NCBI GenBank assembly: GCA_030734395.1
Contig: JAUZTG010000048.1
Span: forward strand, 1,054,001-1,118,000
Length of the DNA stretch: 64,000 bases
Source of the DNA: Sarocladium kiliense
Taxonomy: Eukaryota > Ascomycota > Sordariomycetes > Hypocreales > Sarocladiaceae
Direction: 5' to 3'
Shown piece after piece: positions 32,112 through 42,832 of the stretch (position 1 is the first letter of the stretch; each line of letters starts with the position of its first letter). The position numbers and the translations under genes are program-made. The notes under the pieces are model-generated. The model was not told the DNA's origin, searched no databases, and saw only the letters and a list, made by a program, of their open reading frames with translations.

Positions 32112-32584
32112 TCACGGCGGAACACCCACACCTCCCACGGCAGCACCCTTCCTCGCTGTAACCTCAATCTCGATCTTCATCTCCTCCTTCATAAGACTGC
32201 ACTGGACCATCGTGGCCGCAGGTCCCACGTCACCGAACCACTTCTTCAATACACCCCAAGTCTTGGGGAAATCGTCTCTATCCGGAAGGATATATCGCAC
32301 ACGGACGACCTCCTTGATCGAGGACCCAGCTTGCTCGAGGGCGGAGGCAATGTTCTCAAGAGTCTGTTGGGTCTGTTCAGCTACATCGGAGGAGATTTGA
32401 CCGGTCTTGTAGTCGTAGCTATGAATGCGAATGTGAGTTCTATGACAACTTTGCATCCAATGAGTGGGTGGGAATGCTACCCTGTGGTGCCGGAGACGAG
32501 GACCCAGTCACCCGTCACGACAGCTCGGGAGTATCCGATCTGAGCCTCAAAGGCAGATCCGGAAGTAATATTGGTCCTTGACAT
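32112..32584 (-). CDS. RidA/YjgF/UK114-fold protein, probably not an active imine deaminase
   Basis: Small trimeric chorismate-mutase-like fold protein. Exons 32584-32481 and 32418-32112 give 136 residues, normal for the family. The start MSRTNITSGSAFE and GDWVLVSGTTG match fungal members, as do QTLENIASALEQAG and VVRVRYILPDRDDFP. The segment that in true RidA reads PARxxV, with the Arg that binds the imine substrate, here reads PAATMV, so the catalytic Arg is absent. This places it among the Rid subfamilies of unknown activity. The intron is 62 nt with donor GTAGCA. It sits tail-to-tail with the sulfur transporter region; a functional link is not shown. Confidence 0.88.
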
Positions 32585-32996
32585 GTCTGTGCAACCGAAA
32601 TTGGTTATGATATGAGGGTCGTGAGCTTTGGATGATTGAGGACCTGCCTATGTCGCCGTGGTTCTCTGTTGCGGGGTGAGGGTCCTTTTTCTAGTTCGCG
32701 GATGTGAGTCAGTTGCGCCATTCGGGTCCCAAGCTGAACTGGCTCTATCTGCGAAATCGGAAGCTTATGAATGGATACCGGCAATGCACGATCGGTCAAC
32801 TTGGTTTCAGACCGACGGATATGATCATCGCATCCATTGATTGTCAAAATGCTAACTCTGCTGTACACGGTATCATACACCCGACGCCTCTAGTGGAGTT
32901 TTCTCAATATGTACGTGGTGAGGCTCGAACCCTTCAACCTCACCGCAGCTGTTATACATTTTCGTAACAGGCTTCGCAGCATGCAAGACCTTAGGC
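32585..32996. other. Spacer between RidA-like gene and AIM41
   Basis: About 0.4 kb, holding the RidA-like promoter and the AIM41 3' flank. A perfect 7-bp inverted repeat at 32917-32944 lies about 50 nt past the AIM41 stop. Confidence 0.5.
32917..32944. repeat. 7-bp inverted repeat (hairpin) downstream of AIM41
   Basis: GGTGAGG pairs with CCTCACC across a 14-nt loop. On the minus strand it falls in the AIM41 3' UTR and may fold in the mRNA. The loop holds GGGTTCGAG, which resembles a tRNA T-loop, but no tRNA fold surrounds it. Confidence 0.5.
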
Positions 32997-33590
32997 CTAC
33001 TTGCTCCCAGATGTTGCCTTCTTCACCAACTCCGCTAACGTCTTCTTGTCCACGTCTTTGCCCTCAAGCTGACCCATCACAGCGCCCATGACCTTCCCCA
33101 TTATCTCCTTAGGTCCAGCTTGTGCAGCCTTTGCCGCATCCGCCGCCTTCTGGACGATAGCCTCGAGGTCACTGGCAGCTACTGTCTCAACACCGCATGC
33201 CTGGATGTAGCCGTCGAGGATGTCCAATTGTTGCCTCTCCTTCTCGACCAACTCAGATCGGCCAGCACCCTCAGCCTCTGTGGCAGCATCTTCGTATTGC
33301 TTGCGGAGCTTACGGAGAAGAGCGACGAGTTGAATGTCAGTCTGGATCGGGGAAGAGGTTTTGGAGGCATTGAGGTTGGCGGAGAGAATGGTGCGCAGGA
33401 CAGCTAGCCGAGGCGCATCCTTCGCCCGCATGGCGGTCTTGAGATCATTCTTGATCAAGGGCAGGGACTTGGGAGTCTTGAGCGTAGCCTCGGCCGAGTA
33501 AAGTCGTAGGGAGGCTGTAGAGAAGGTTGGGATGGCTCGGGGAGGATTAGCGACTGGGCGGAGCCATCGCAAACACCGTAGGGCAGCCAT
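32997..33590 (-). CDS. AIM41: Mitochondrial GatB/YqeY-domain protein AIM41
   Basis: Matrix protein of the YqeY family; the yeast homolog is AIM41 and its molecular role is unsettled. Single exon from the ATG at 33590, 197 residues. The first 35 residues are an Arg/Ser-rich presequence (ALRCLRWLRPVANPP). The YqeY core follows: IKNDLKTAMRAKDAPRLAVLRTILSA, LVALLRKLRKQYEDA and GPKEIMGKVMGAVM near the end. The same frame stays open upstream to another ATG at 33902, so a longer product is formally possible, but the presequence argues for the inner start. It is related to GatB C-terminal domains that bind tRNA. Confidence 0.92.
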   Translation of the reverse strand: MAALRCLRWLRPVANPPRAIPTFSTASLRLYSAEATLKTPKSLPLIKNDLKTAMRAKDAPRLAVLRTILSANLNASKTSSPIQTDIQLVALLRKLRKQYEDAATEAEGAGRSELVEKERQQLDILDGYIQACGVETVAASDLEAIVQKAADAAKAAQAGPKEIMGKVMGAVMGQLEGKDVDKKTLAELVKKATSGSK

Positions 33591-35720
33591 GGCGTCAAGG
33601 TTTTGACGGTATAGAGGGATATAGTGTAGGCGGCCGAGCGAGTTGAGTCTGCAGTGTTGTGCCGTGTGAGGTTTTGCGACGTGGTAATCGGTTGCCAATG
33701 GGAAAAGTTGAAGCTTGAGCTTCGGGAGTCGAGTGACACTGACAGGCTGGGTTGCACTCACTTTGGCGCTAAACGAGCCCCGTTTTTTGGTGCTGTTGTA
33801 GCCGTGCCTGAGCAGTGTGGGTTGCTCTGTTGCGGTCGATCCGAGTGGGACTGATTGATAAGTAATGCTGGCATGCATCTCATCTTTTATGCTTTGGAGC
33901 ATCGAGTTCGCGTACGACCTCCGATAGAAGGCCCCTAAAACCGAGCGCAGCGCGTCAAACTGTTCTCATTTGAGCAGCAGTACCTGATCAAGTATGATGA
34001 TCAGCTAGGCTGAGGTACAATAGCCAGGAAGATAGCGAACGGGAAGCAATTAGAATATCGAACGGAACAGCTGGCAAGGTATCAGGAAACTAGCGACGAG
34101 ACTCGCAACGCAGACACGTGCTCTCCGGTAGGCCGCTTGAACATGGACTGCCCATGTGGCGTAATCCTCATGTCGAAGCGCCCTTCGAGATACCTTACTT
34201 GACCTCAATCACCTGATCAAGCGCGCTATGCATAGACCGGGGTCGGGGATCACGGCCAGGAGCCCGGTGCAAGGTTGATGTTGAACCCACTGGGTAGCAG
34301 ACGCCATTCTCGCAGCTTCATGGGTTCGTCGGAGCGAAAGAGAATGTCTACGCCAGCTGTTGGACCAGAACATAAGGTCTTCCTTGCTCCCACGCAGCAT
34401 GGAAGTCCCATCTAGCACTGAAGCTTTGCCACGCGCCTGGTCGCGTGCCGCTTCGTGGGCAGAGAGACACTTTGTACAAGAGGAGCATAGCCCAGAGAAT
34501 AAGGATGTCAAATGTCGAAGAGTGGCATCCGGGTCTCGGAGAGGTGGAGCCAGAGTTTGGTGCGACTGCGATCCCAATCTCGACCTGAGAGTAGGGGTTC
34601 TGGGACATTCATTTCCAATCTTAAGTGTTGGCCGCTCAGTTACCTATCTGTGCTGGCACCCACGTGTTGTGGCTTCGGCTCTCTTGGTGCATAACGACGC
34701 GACCAGGAAGCAATGTGACAGAGTCAGGGCGGATGGCGACCGGTCCGACCCATGCATGCCTAGCGCCCGTTTGGCGATCCCATCCTGTCAAAGGAGAAGG
34801 AGAAGGGGAGTCCAGAGGGCTCCCAGTGTATCTGTCCCGGTCTCCCTCTTTATAAGCGGGATTGGAGCCTTCCTGGGTTCACCGAACGCCTAGGCGCTAC
34901 ATCCCCCTCGTTCAGAAGGTCTGTGGGAGACGTCATCCATGTCTACAATCTATTCGTCGGTGTCCAATCAGCAGAAGCATGGGAGATGTGATTGAGAATA
35001 GCCTTCGGAATTCAGGCTCAGCGGCGTGGTTGGGCGCTTTCTGCCCTTCCTGCCGGACAAGGTACAAAGCAAGGTAGGTAACTGCAATCTTGATCCGCAA
35101 CAAGGACGTGCTAAGGCCGCGCTGCTTGGTAAGGTAGCGACTGCCAGCTGCCCATTCCTCAACCCAACACCCGCAGGGACGGATGACCTGGGCTGGCCGC
35201 ACTTGCCTGGTTATCCGCGCAGTTTGCTGGATGTCGAAGCCCAGAACCTGAAGGAAAGGGTGATGACTTCTGCCGCGGAAGGCACACTTGCCTCCAGCGT
35301 CTCTGCCTCCTACCCAGCCCATCTAAGATATTCAGCCCCCGTCTCTCGCTTCTCGTTGGGCTAGCTCGCACGTCCCTGGAGGTCTTTGTTACTCTTCAGG
35401 CACATCGCCTTTACACGTCCGCTGTGGTCCCGTTTCTCTCGCCGCCACCGGCCTTCAGTAGCCGATTGGACCTTCGCAACTCATCAGGTCTCTACCGGTG
35501 ACGCTGGTATTTGAGGACTTTTTGTCGAGCGCTGTTCATTCATCTCTCATGTGTCGGCTGTTATCGCCCACTTGCCGCGCGATATTCGATGAGCACCCGT
35601 CAAGGAACACAAGATTTGGCGATTAGCGGCGTCGTGGCTTCCTCCCAATGCAGACATATCTGCAATACCAGACCATTCCGTTAGTTCTGCTCAGACGAAG
35701 CCGTTGCCTAAGTTCGACAC
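33591..35720. other. Gene-sparse region upstream of AIM41
   Basis: About 2.1 kb. The part next to 33590 should be the AIM41 promoter. Overlapping opposite-strand frames at 34209-34893 reach 122 and 177 codons but show no domain. A TATAAG lies on the plus strand at 34851-34856 with no convincing gene start after it. Base composition is not AT-rich, so there is no sign of repeat-induced point mutation. Confidence 0.45.
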
Positions 35721-37131
35721 CTACAATGGGAAGTAAGGCTAATCAACCTGTCAGCTTACTTTCCTTTGCCCAACGCATTTTGGACACTCCTGTCGACTCA
35801 CTTTAATGGATGGATCTGCAGCTTCCATTCTAGCCTCCCTGACAAGCTCCTCAAATGCTTCCATCGACATTCTAGACGATGTCATAAGCCACTACTCAAT
35901 TCGCACGGTGCCACGCATGCATCACACGAGCTACCATCGTTACAAACGTACCCACGAAACTCTGTCATCGGATATAGTCCAAGAGTGTGTAAGAGCTGAC
36001 TGACATGGCTGCTGTTCGCCGTTCCGATATGATACTCGCGAGCATCTGGACGTGACAGGGTGAGTCAGTGATCTCTACTCGGTGTCTTTCTACAAGCTTA
36101 CCGCTGGACCAGCCGCACATCGGTAGTGGTATGAGTCTCGTGTCGACCTCGGTGAACCCTGCACTCCTCATCCAATTCGAAAGTTGCAAGGGGGCTCGAG
36201 GGTTTTTCCAAGGCTGAAGGCCGTCCAGATACTGACGTGACCAACGGGAGAGAGCATGATCTGTGTCCATCATCAGCGAGAATCATAGCATCGTCAGTGC
36301 TTCAGGTATAACCTCGGGTCAAAGATCCGTTGTCCGACTGCGCGTTGAAGTAGACTTCAACCATTTGGCACCAGCCGCCAGGCCGCAAAGCTTTGTATAT
36401 GTCCCGCAGATAACTCTGCCATCGGTTCGCATGGATGCCGCCAGCGACCATCTGGCTGTGTATGACATCGAAATGGTTATGTGGATAATTGAATCTGGAA
36501 AGCGGTAGCGGTCAGTCCAGTTCTCTTAAGCTACTGCTTTTCCTATTCACCGGTTGTTTAGGTCGTCAACTTGAAGGTCGAGGTTGTCTGGAATATCGTC
36601 AGGCATCATGTGTGGGCTGATATCTATGCCGAGGACCTATCTTCTATCAGTTTCGGAGCACACCTAGGCGGCTGTCTTGTCGGAGCAGCAACGGTTTTGG
36701 AAGGTGTCTGGAGGAAGAGGAAAACTATGGTCACTGACTTCGCTTTCTGGGTATTGCTGCGCTACCTCAACAGCCCAGTTCCCTCCGCCGCAGCCGCAGT
36801 CCAGAATGCGACGGGGTGATCGGACGGGAGGAAAAATCAATCGATTATCAAAGACCATGGAAAAGATACTGTGCATCAGTTCCAGCCTGGAAATCTCCCA
36901 CTGCGGAAGGAGTAAGTGTCTTATCAATCTTGAGGCCGGCGGAAGTCATCCGACAAACCTCGTCGATAGGAGCGAAGTACGCCCCCTGAGTCACGGCATA
37001 GTGCTGGAACAGCCGCCCATGATGCTCCACGGTCTGGATGAAAGTGTCATCCAAGGGGACCGTTCCGTCCCTGTCAGAATCTGAGTTCCCTGAACAAGAT
37101 CAGAACGCGAATTCGCTCACTCTTCTGCCAT
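35721..37131 (-). CDS. LaeA-like SAM-dependent methyltransferase, nine exons
   Basis: Methyltransferase of the LaeA-like group tied to secondary metabolism and development. I built it by hand from frame-compatible exons: 37131-37121, 37070-36959, 36900-36739, 36636-36551, 36494-36313, 36260-36102, 36045-35952, 35871-35802 and 35738-35721, giving 297 residues. All introns are 50-102 nt with GT-AG ends; introns 3 and 5 have weak donors. Key features in order: ISRLELMHSIFSMVF, the SAM motif ILDCGCGGGNWAVEVA, LGIDIS, DDLNNRF, HFDVIHSQMVAGGIHANRW, ALRPGGWCQMVEVYF, WMRSAGFTEVD and LGLYPMTEFRGM. The 11-nt first exon is the least certain part. The chain ends PYFPL, where relatives usually run a few residues further. 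It stands alone in a gene-sparse area. No disabling mutation is seen in the core. Confidence 0.85.
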
Positions 37132-40100
37132 TGTCCGAGGCGCTTTCTGCCAGGAACGGCTGGTGGTCTTGACGCGCAGATTGTCGTGACAAGCTTGCTT
37201 TGGCTTGCGGTTGGCTAGTCTCGGTCGAAGCCTCTCGGTGACAATTGTCAGGTGCAGCTTTGTTCGAAATCGGTCGACTATGACTACGTATTCCACATAC
37301 AGAAACGCACGCGAAAGAGCCGAGTAGTCGACATGCTGTTGAGGAATCCACCTTTCTCATAAGTGTGGCCCTCGGAATCAGCACGGGTTGCAGATATGTG
37401 GCAGGCTACCAGAGGATCCACGTCGGGGAGTTGAAGCGAAGCTCCTGTCTCTGACCACATTGTGCATGCTCACACATGCTGCCCTTGGGTTGAAAAGCGT
37501 GGATGCCCATCCATGCGTCTACACGAGGAAAATGCCATGCTGGACATATGCCACGGCAATATTGGGCTGAGAATTGGTGGCAATGGGTGTGATCCCTTTC
37601 ACTCTGGTTGACGAGTCAGCCCAGTCGAATGCTGAACAAATCAGGACACGGAGGGCCTGATCATGAAGCACCAAGCGGACAGTCCAAGGCATACGTCATC
37701 AGGAAACATCGATGCAATACAGGAACGTTGAACACAAGATTACGAGATACAGCGATTCTGGCATCTCATCTGCGGGAGGCAAAGACTATCAGATCCTCCC
37801 ACGATTACCATGGCGCAGGGCTATCAGACCAGCATCAGAAGCCCTTGGGTGATACGCCATTAACAACCCAAATCAGGGAAACTTACATACCACACACTGG
37901 CGATCCTGTGTTCCTCAACACATGAGAGGAGAGGAAAGATTTTCGTGCCGACATCTGCAAGGAATTGGTATGGAACCTTGTAGAAGTGGGAACCAGCGGA
38001 GGCACCAAAAACATGGCCTGTTGACTTGTCAAGATCCTGGACTACTCGCTGTCGAGAACATGCTGTCACCCTGGGGATGCACACCATGCACCGGCCGTCC
38101 TGCAGTACTACCCTCCGACAAATCTCATGTTGCGGTCATACTTGCCACTGCCAAACGTTCCCAGGGCATCGTTCCAGGGGTTCCTCTGTGCCCCCAAGGT
38201 GGCTCAGCGCAGACACACTCTCGATGCATCTCATGCAGGGCGATGCCACCTGGGCCATAGTGCGGAGCAAAGCCAGGTATTGAAATAGGGCGGATCTGGG
38301 AGGGTGCTGGGAGCTCTCCCTCCCACTGCGGCCGGCCCGACGCTTCATTTGACCCCTAGGGAGAGTGGTACGAGGCCAGCCAGCACCGACGCCATGGACT
38401 TGGAACTTGGAGGCAGCCATTCCATGACCTACTGCTCGAAGCGGACTCATGCCGGACTTGCCGCCACTCCCTTGTCAGCGGACAATCAAATTACAGCCTC
38501 ACATAGCCGAGCCAGCTGTACCCCTCAAACGCGAAGTGGCTACTGATGGGCCATTTGCTTCACCGAATTTGACACCGCCCCTCAGCTGCCAACATGAGAG
38601 GATGGCCACTCTGCAACCTTAGGTACTACGGACGCGAGACGCGGATGATGGGCCGAAGAGTAACACCGGAGAGCGCACGTATCTCTTTCGTTCTCGCTGA
38701 CTGTTTGGGTCATATCCGTTTACCATCGTCATCCTGGTCTGTGTCAAACGACAAATCCTGCGACCGAAGCCTCCGGCTTTGTGCTTTGTGTGCTTGGGAA
38801 ATCCAGCGAGGGAACGCTCGTCAACGCTGACAAGATCCACCTAAAGGACTTGCTCGCATGTCGGTTGTGCCACAGAAAAGGCAAGGGGCGGATGAGAATG
38901 TTTGGACTTCTGCGGGACAGGGCTTGGTGAGGCGCACCTGCAGACACATGGGGCTGTATGTAGGTGGACTCCACAGGGTCCCTAATGCCAGCACATCCTC
39001 CTCGCTTCTGGTTTACTGGACGGCAGGAGGGACATCTTTGCGAGTTATGCAGTCCCTGGGTGCCTAGCGCTCTTCTTGTCCTTGTATGGCGCGCAGCAAA
39101 CCCCCCTGCCAGGCTGCGGCAAGCACCCCACTACCATCAGGCAGTCATATCTGAGGGAAGACTACGGGAAATATTGAGGAACGAGCCGCCTTTGATGATA
39201 CGACAAGTGGCTTGCCCCTGACTGGTCCAGCGCACTGAAGATCCAGCCAGGATGCAAGCAAGGTTTGCAGTGGAACTGCGTCTTGCAACTTTAGCTCCCA
39301 ATGATGAGAAGCGAAGCGCCTAGTCTTGGGCAGATTCCAGTGGATTCGCATGGGACCGTAGCATTAGCTACTTGGCAAACCTTTGCCTCCGAGTCAAGGG
39401 ATGACATTATTTCTCAAAGAAAGGTGTTGCAAGACGCCAAAGATCCACCAAGGTGGTGGTGTGAACCAGGCAAGCGGGCAAGGTACCCTTGCACTCATTG
39501 CTTTTGGGTGAACCAAACCCTCGGATTCTGTATCCAGTCTGAGGCAAGACAACCACAAAAGATTACAGCTCTCCCTTTTGATTGACGATCGCTTACGGGA
39601 AGAGAGTACAACCAACAACAGCTCGGCGAGGGCTACCAGACTGCCGGTATTTCGTCAAGATGCCAATACTCTGGATCTGGTGTGCGCCAGATGAGGCACT
39701 CGTCCGCACTGTGGGCCCTCCCGTTGATCATGCGCCATCTTCGAACGTTAGTCGACCATAGTAGAACGGCGCTACACGCGGACGGGTGCTTGCTTGATTG
39801 GCCTCTCCCATTTTATCTAAACCGGCATGTCTCAATGAGGATGTATCGTACAAAGCAACAAGTTGGAGACCTATATCCCTGGCCCCTCAAGCACACACAC
39901 AACGCCATACCATGCAAAAACAGTCCACACCTGACGCAAACAATAATGCATCAGGCAGCCATGCGCCCTCCAACCCCTCCTCCGTGTTATCATACACCCT
40001 TTCGCTGGCTTGTGCCCTTCTTCCAAGCGCTCTGGTGGGACGAGTCCGTTGAAACACTTCGTTGTTGCTTCTGTGGTCGATGGAGCGTGTAGAAGCGTTG

Positions 40101-40311
40101 CGGAAACTGCTCGGCCCGCTCGGGCCATTTCCACGTCGTCGGGTCCCCCCCCCCTCTCTGGGTGGATCATTCCTGAATAAGTGCGAGTCAGGTCAGACCC
40201 AACGGTTCGTTTCGCATTCCCCAAGCGAATGCATAGTTTCTCGAGAGCAATTTCATCAGTTCATTAAAAGAGGGGATGGTAGAGAGCGAGATTGGCGCAA
40301 AGGTTACCAGC
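37132..40311. other. Gene-free stretch of about 3.2 kb
   Basis: Nothing coding could be supported on either strand, even looking for spliced frames. It contains a run of ten Cs at 40145-40154. The right end is the 3' flank of the PI4-kinase gene, and the left end includes the LaeA-like promoter. No terminal inverted repeats or transposase-like sequence were seen. Confidence 0.4.
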
Positions 40312-42832
40312 TTAGCACCAAGTGAATACGGGGTTCCGACTCTTCACCGCCTCGAGACGCTCCACAATCACTTTACGCTGGTGGCCCATGTGGCCCTGGG
40401 CAGCGGTGTAACCCAGATCGCCCTCGAGATCGCCATCGTCATCGAAGTCATAGGCTAGACGTTGGGCGATGGAGTTGCTGTTTCTGCGTGCAGCTGCGGT
40501 GGCGAAGGAGGCGCGGCGCTGCTGCGCGCGTTGTTGCTGATCCTGCTCTTTTTGTTGTGGGTGCTGGCGAGGCGGATCGTAGGTGTTGCTAAGGCCGACG
40601 CGGGCGGGGCCCTGATAACTGGCATGCAAGCGCTTGACGGAGATGTCTGGTCGGGAGAGGGAAGATATGTCCTCATCTGGCGATTCAGGGAGGTCGTCCA
40701 TAGGATTCGAGATCTCGAAGCGGCCTGGATGTGGCATATCAGCTGGTGGAGAAGTCAGGCCGAGGAGGTCGTCCACTTTGACGCGGTCTACAGGCGCAGA
40801 ACTCGCAATGTCGGCCTCTTCATCCATTGACAGCCTTTGTTGCTGCTGCTCCACGCTTCTCCTAATTTCAGAAGACGTTCCGGCACGCATGGGCACTGCC
40901 ACAGGGACATCCACTAGCTCATCCCATACGCAGACCTTTGTGCGGCGAGTGAGTTCGAGGGGACCGTGATCCGGAGACTTTAGGGCTTCAACGACGTTCC
41001 ATGCCTGGCCCTTCATAACTGCAATCTGTTTCGCAAACATCCTCTCCTCGAAATCGGCGTCCATTTGAAAGACGCGTTTAAGGGACATCTGCGTTTGTGC
41101 CCACCAAGCGGTGGAGGTGAGTAGGGGAAGAAAGTGGTCACGCGTCTTCTGAGAGAATGGACGGCCGATGAGGTCGACAGGGAGAAAGAGCCAGCCAAAG
41201 GGGAAACTAAATCAAGTCAGCACTCACGTTTAAGGATGTCTGTCGTGGCGTTCAAGACGTTGCTCACCTCCTCCATGCATCGGGATGCTTCCAAGGCCAG
41301 GACAAAGAGTTGTCGATGGCCCCGATCGACATAACCGGATCAGCACCGGCAGGCTTCGTATACGTTGCGTTCATCGGCTTCTGCGTCTTATAAGGATTTG
41401 GTGCGCGCAGTGCTGGACTCGTCGCACGACTCGAGTCGACCGGCCTGGGTGCGAGCTCCCCCTCTTCCCTCTCCATGAGATCCGTATTCATGCGCACAGG
41501 TTCTGATGCGATCGATACCTTGCCAGCTTCCCAGTCTACCTTGACCATCCAATTGTCCAAGCCTCGATCGGTGTTGCGCATGATGTAGTCGAGAATTACC
41601 AGCTTCTCCAACTCCTCGCGGAAAGATTGTTTCAGGGCGTCATTCCACGCGAAACGCTCTGGTGGCGGCGCAGCGTCAGCCTGGGCAGCCCGTCCTTCCT
41701 CATCGTCACTATCGTCCGCGCCGTCCAGCGACGCAGCAGTTGTTGGTCTGCAGTTTTCTGTCCACCGGCCCCTCCGCTTCTTACCACGGCGACCACCGCT
41801 AGCACCGCCATTCGCGTCACTGGTGCGGAAGCCAGCCCAGTACTGGTCTGGCCAGGGGTGCTCGCGTAGGAACACGTTCGCATCCTTGAAGCCCTTGAGG
41901 AAGACTTGGAAGCTGCCAGGCTTCTCAGGTAGGGCACGCTTCTTCTTGCGGTATCTTCGGCGGTCCCAGAAGGGATAGTGGAAAGACTTCGAGGAGAGAT
42001 ATACAACGTCGGTATAGGGAACAAGATGTGTTTGAAGTTGGCAGTCGAGGACATAGGCGGCGGCTTCGCTGACGTAGGAAAGATTCGGAATGAGGCTAGG
42101 TATGGGTTAGAATGTGTTTAACGAGGAAACGCCAGTAGGCCGAGGGCTCATGACTTACCAAGCTCTGCCAAAGAAGCAAGGGAATAGGTTCCTGTGAATC
42201 CACTTGTTCCATTTGGGGTTTCCAGCAGCGTAAGGCTCTTCATCCTTCGGTTTAAACACGCCAACAATCTTCCCGTCTGGGTCCCGTGCAAAGTAGCTAC
42301 CAGAGCTACCCTGCGAGATCATGCTTGGGTGCACTTCCTGACGAATCGCAAGGCGAACACTCTCGACGATAGCCTCGAACTCCTGCTTCTTCATATTTCC
42401 TTCGCTCCTTTCCGCAACCTCCCCAGCCGTCAATGGCCTGACCCCTTCCGGAGCCTGGAACACGGAGTGGTGAATCTCCAATCGCTCGTCCTCTTGTCCC
42501 ATGCTCTTTGACCTGCCGCGCTTGAACCGCGAGGCGATCTCGTCAGCCCAGCGCTCTAGGCGGGCGTTGATGGCTTTGATATCGACGCCGGAGTTGCTAC
42601 CGACACGGCGGCGGAAGGAAGGTCGCGGAGGACCGTGAAGGGATTTTGGACTGGCCATGCCGGAGCGAGCCCGGGGGCCAGAAGTGATGGGGGCGAAGCG
42701 AGGAGCAGAGGATGAGGGATGAAAGGAAGCGGAGGAGGCGGCAAGGGGATCGTCATCTTCGGAGTCGGAGTTGAATTGGTCGGCTTGGGCGAGGCGCTCG
42801 TAGCCCGTTGTTGCGGGGCGGTTTCGAGGCAT
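40312..42832 (-). CDS. LSB6: Type II phosphatidylinositol 4-kinase (LSB6-like)
   Basis: Makes PI4P on Golgi, endosomal and plasma membranes. Exons 42832-42159, 42095-41268 and 41206-40312 give 798 residues. The N-terminus is Ser/Pro-rich. The nucleotide-binding segment SYFARDPDGKIVGVFKPKDEEP carries the ATP-binding lysine. NPKWNKWIHRNLFPCFFGRAC follows, with the cysteines that are palmitoylated in this family. LDYIMRNTDRGLDNWMVK is the catalytic loop, and SIGAIDNSLSWPWKHP the metal-binding Asp region. An insertion rich in Lys/Arg and acidic residues separates the halves. The C-terminal 300 residues are Gln-rich and disordered, then end with a conserved-looking VIVERLEAVKSRNPVFTWC. The introns have donors GTAAGT and GTGAGC. 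Confidence 0.95.

Noticed and set aside
32905..32990. Possible tRNA on the minus strand because of GGGTTCGAGCC
   Set aside because: The flanking bases do not pair as a T-stem, and no D-arm, anticodon arm or acceptor stem could be drawn; only a simple 7-bp hairpin is present.
34209..34893. Overlapping 122-codon minus and 177-codon plus frames
   Set aside because: They overlap on opposite strands, neither has a domain, and no splice partners extend them. The minus frame has fair coding character but not enough to call a gene.
39682..40092. 136-codon plus-strand frame rich in His, Cys and Trp
   Set aside because: Composition is unlike the window's real genes, no motif is seen, and it ends near a poly-C run in noncoding DNA.
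33591..40311. RIP-inactivated transposon remnant
   Set aside because: The region is not AT-rich, lacks terminal repeats and transposase-like frames, and contains an intact multi-exon gene.
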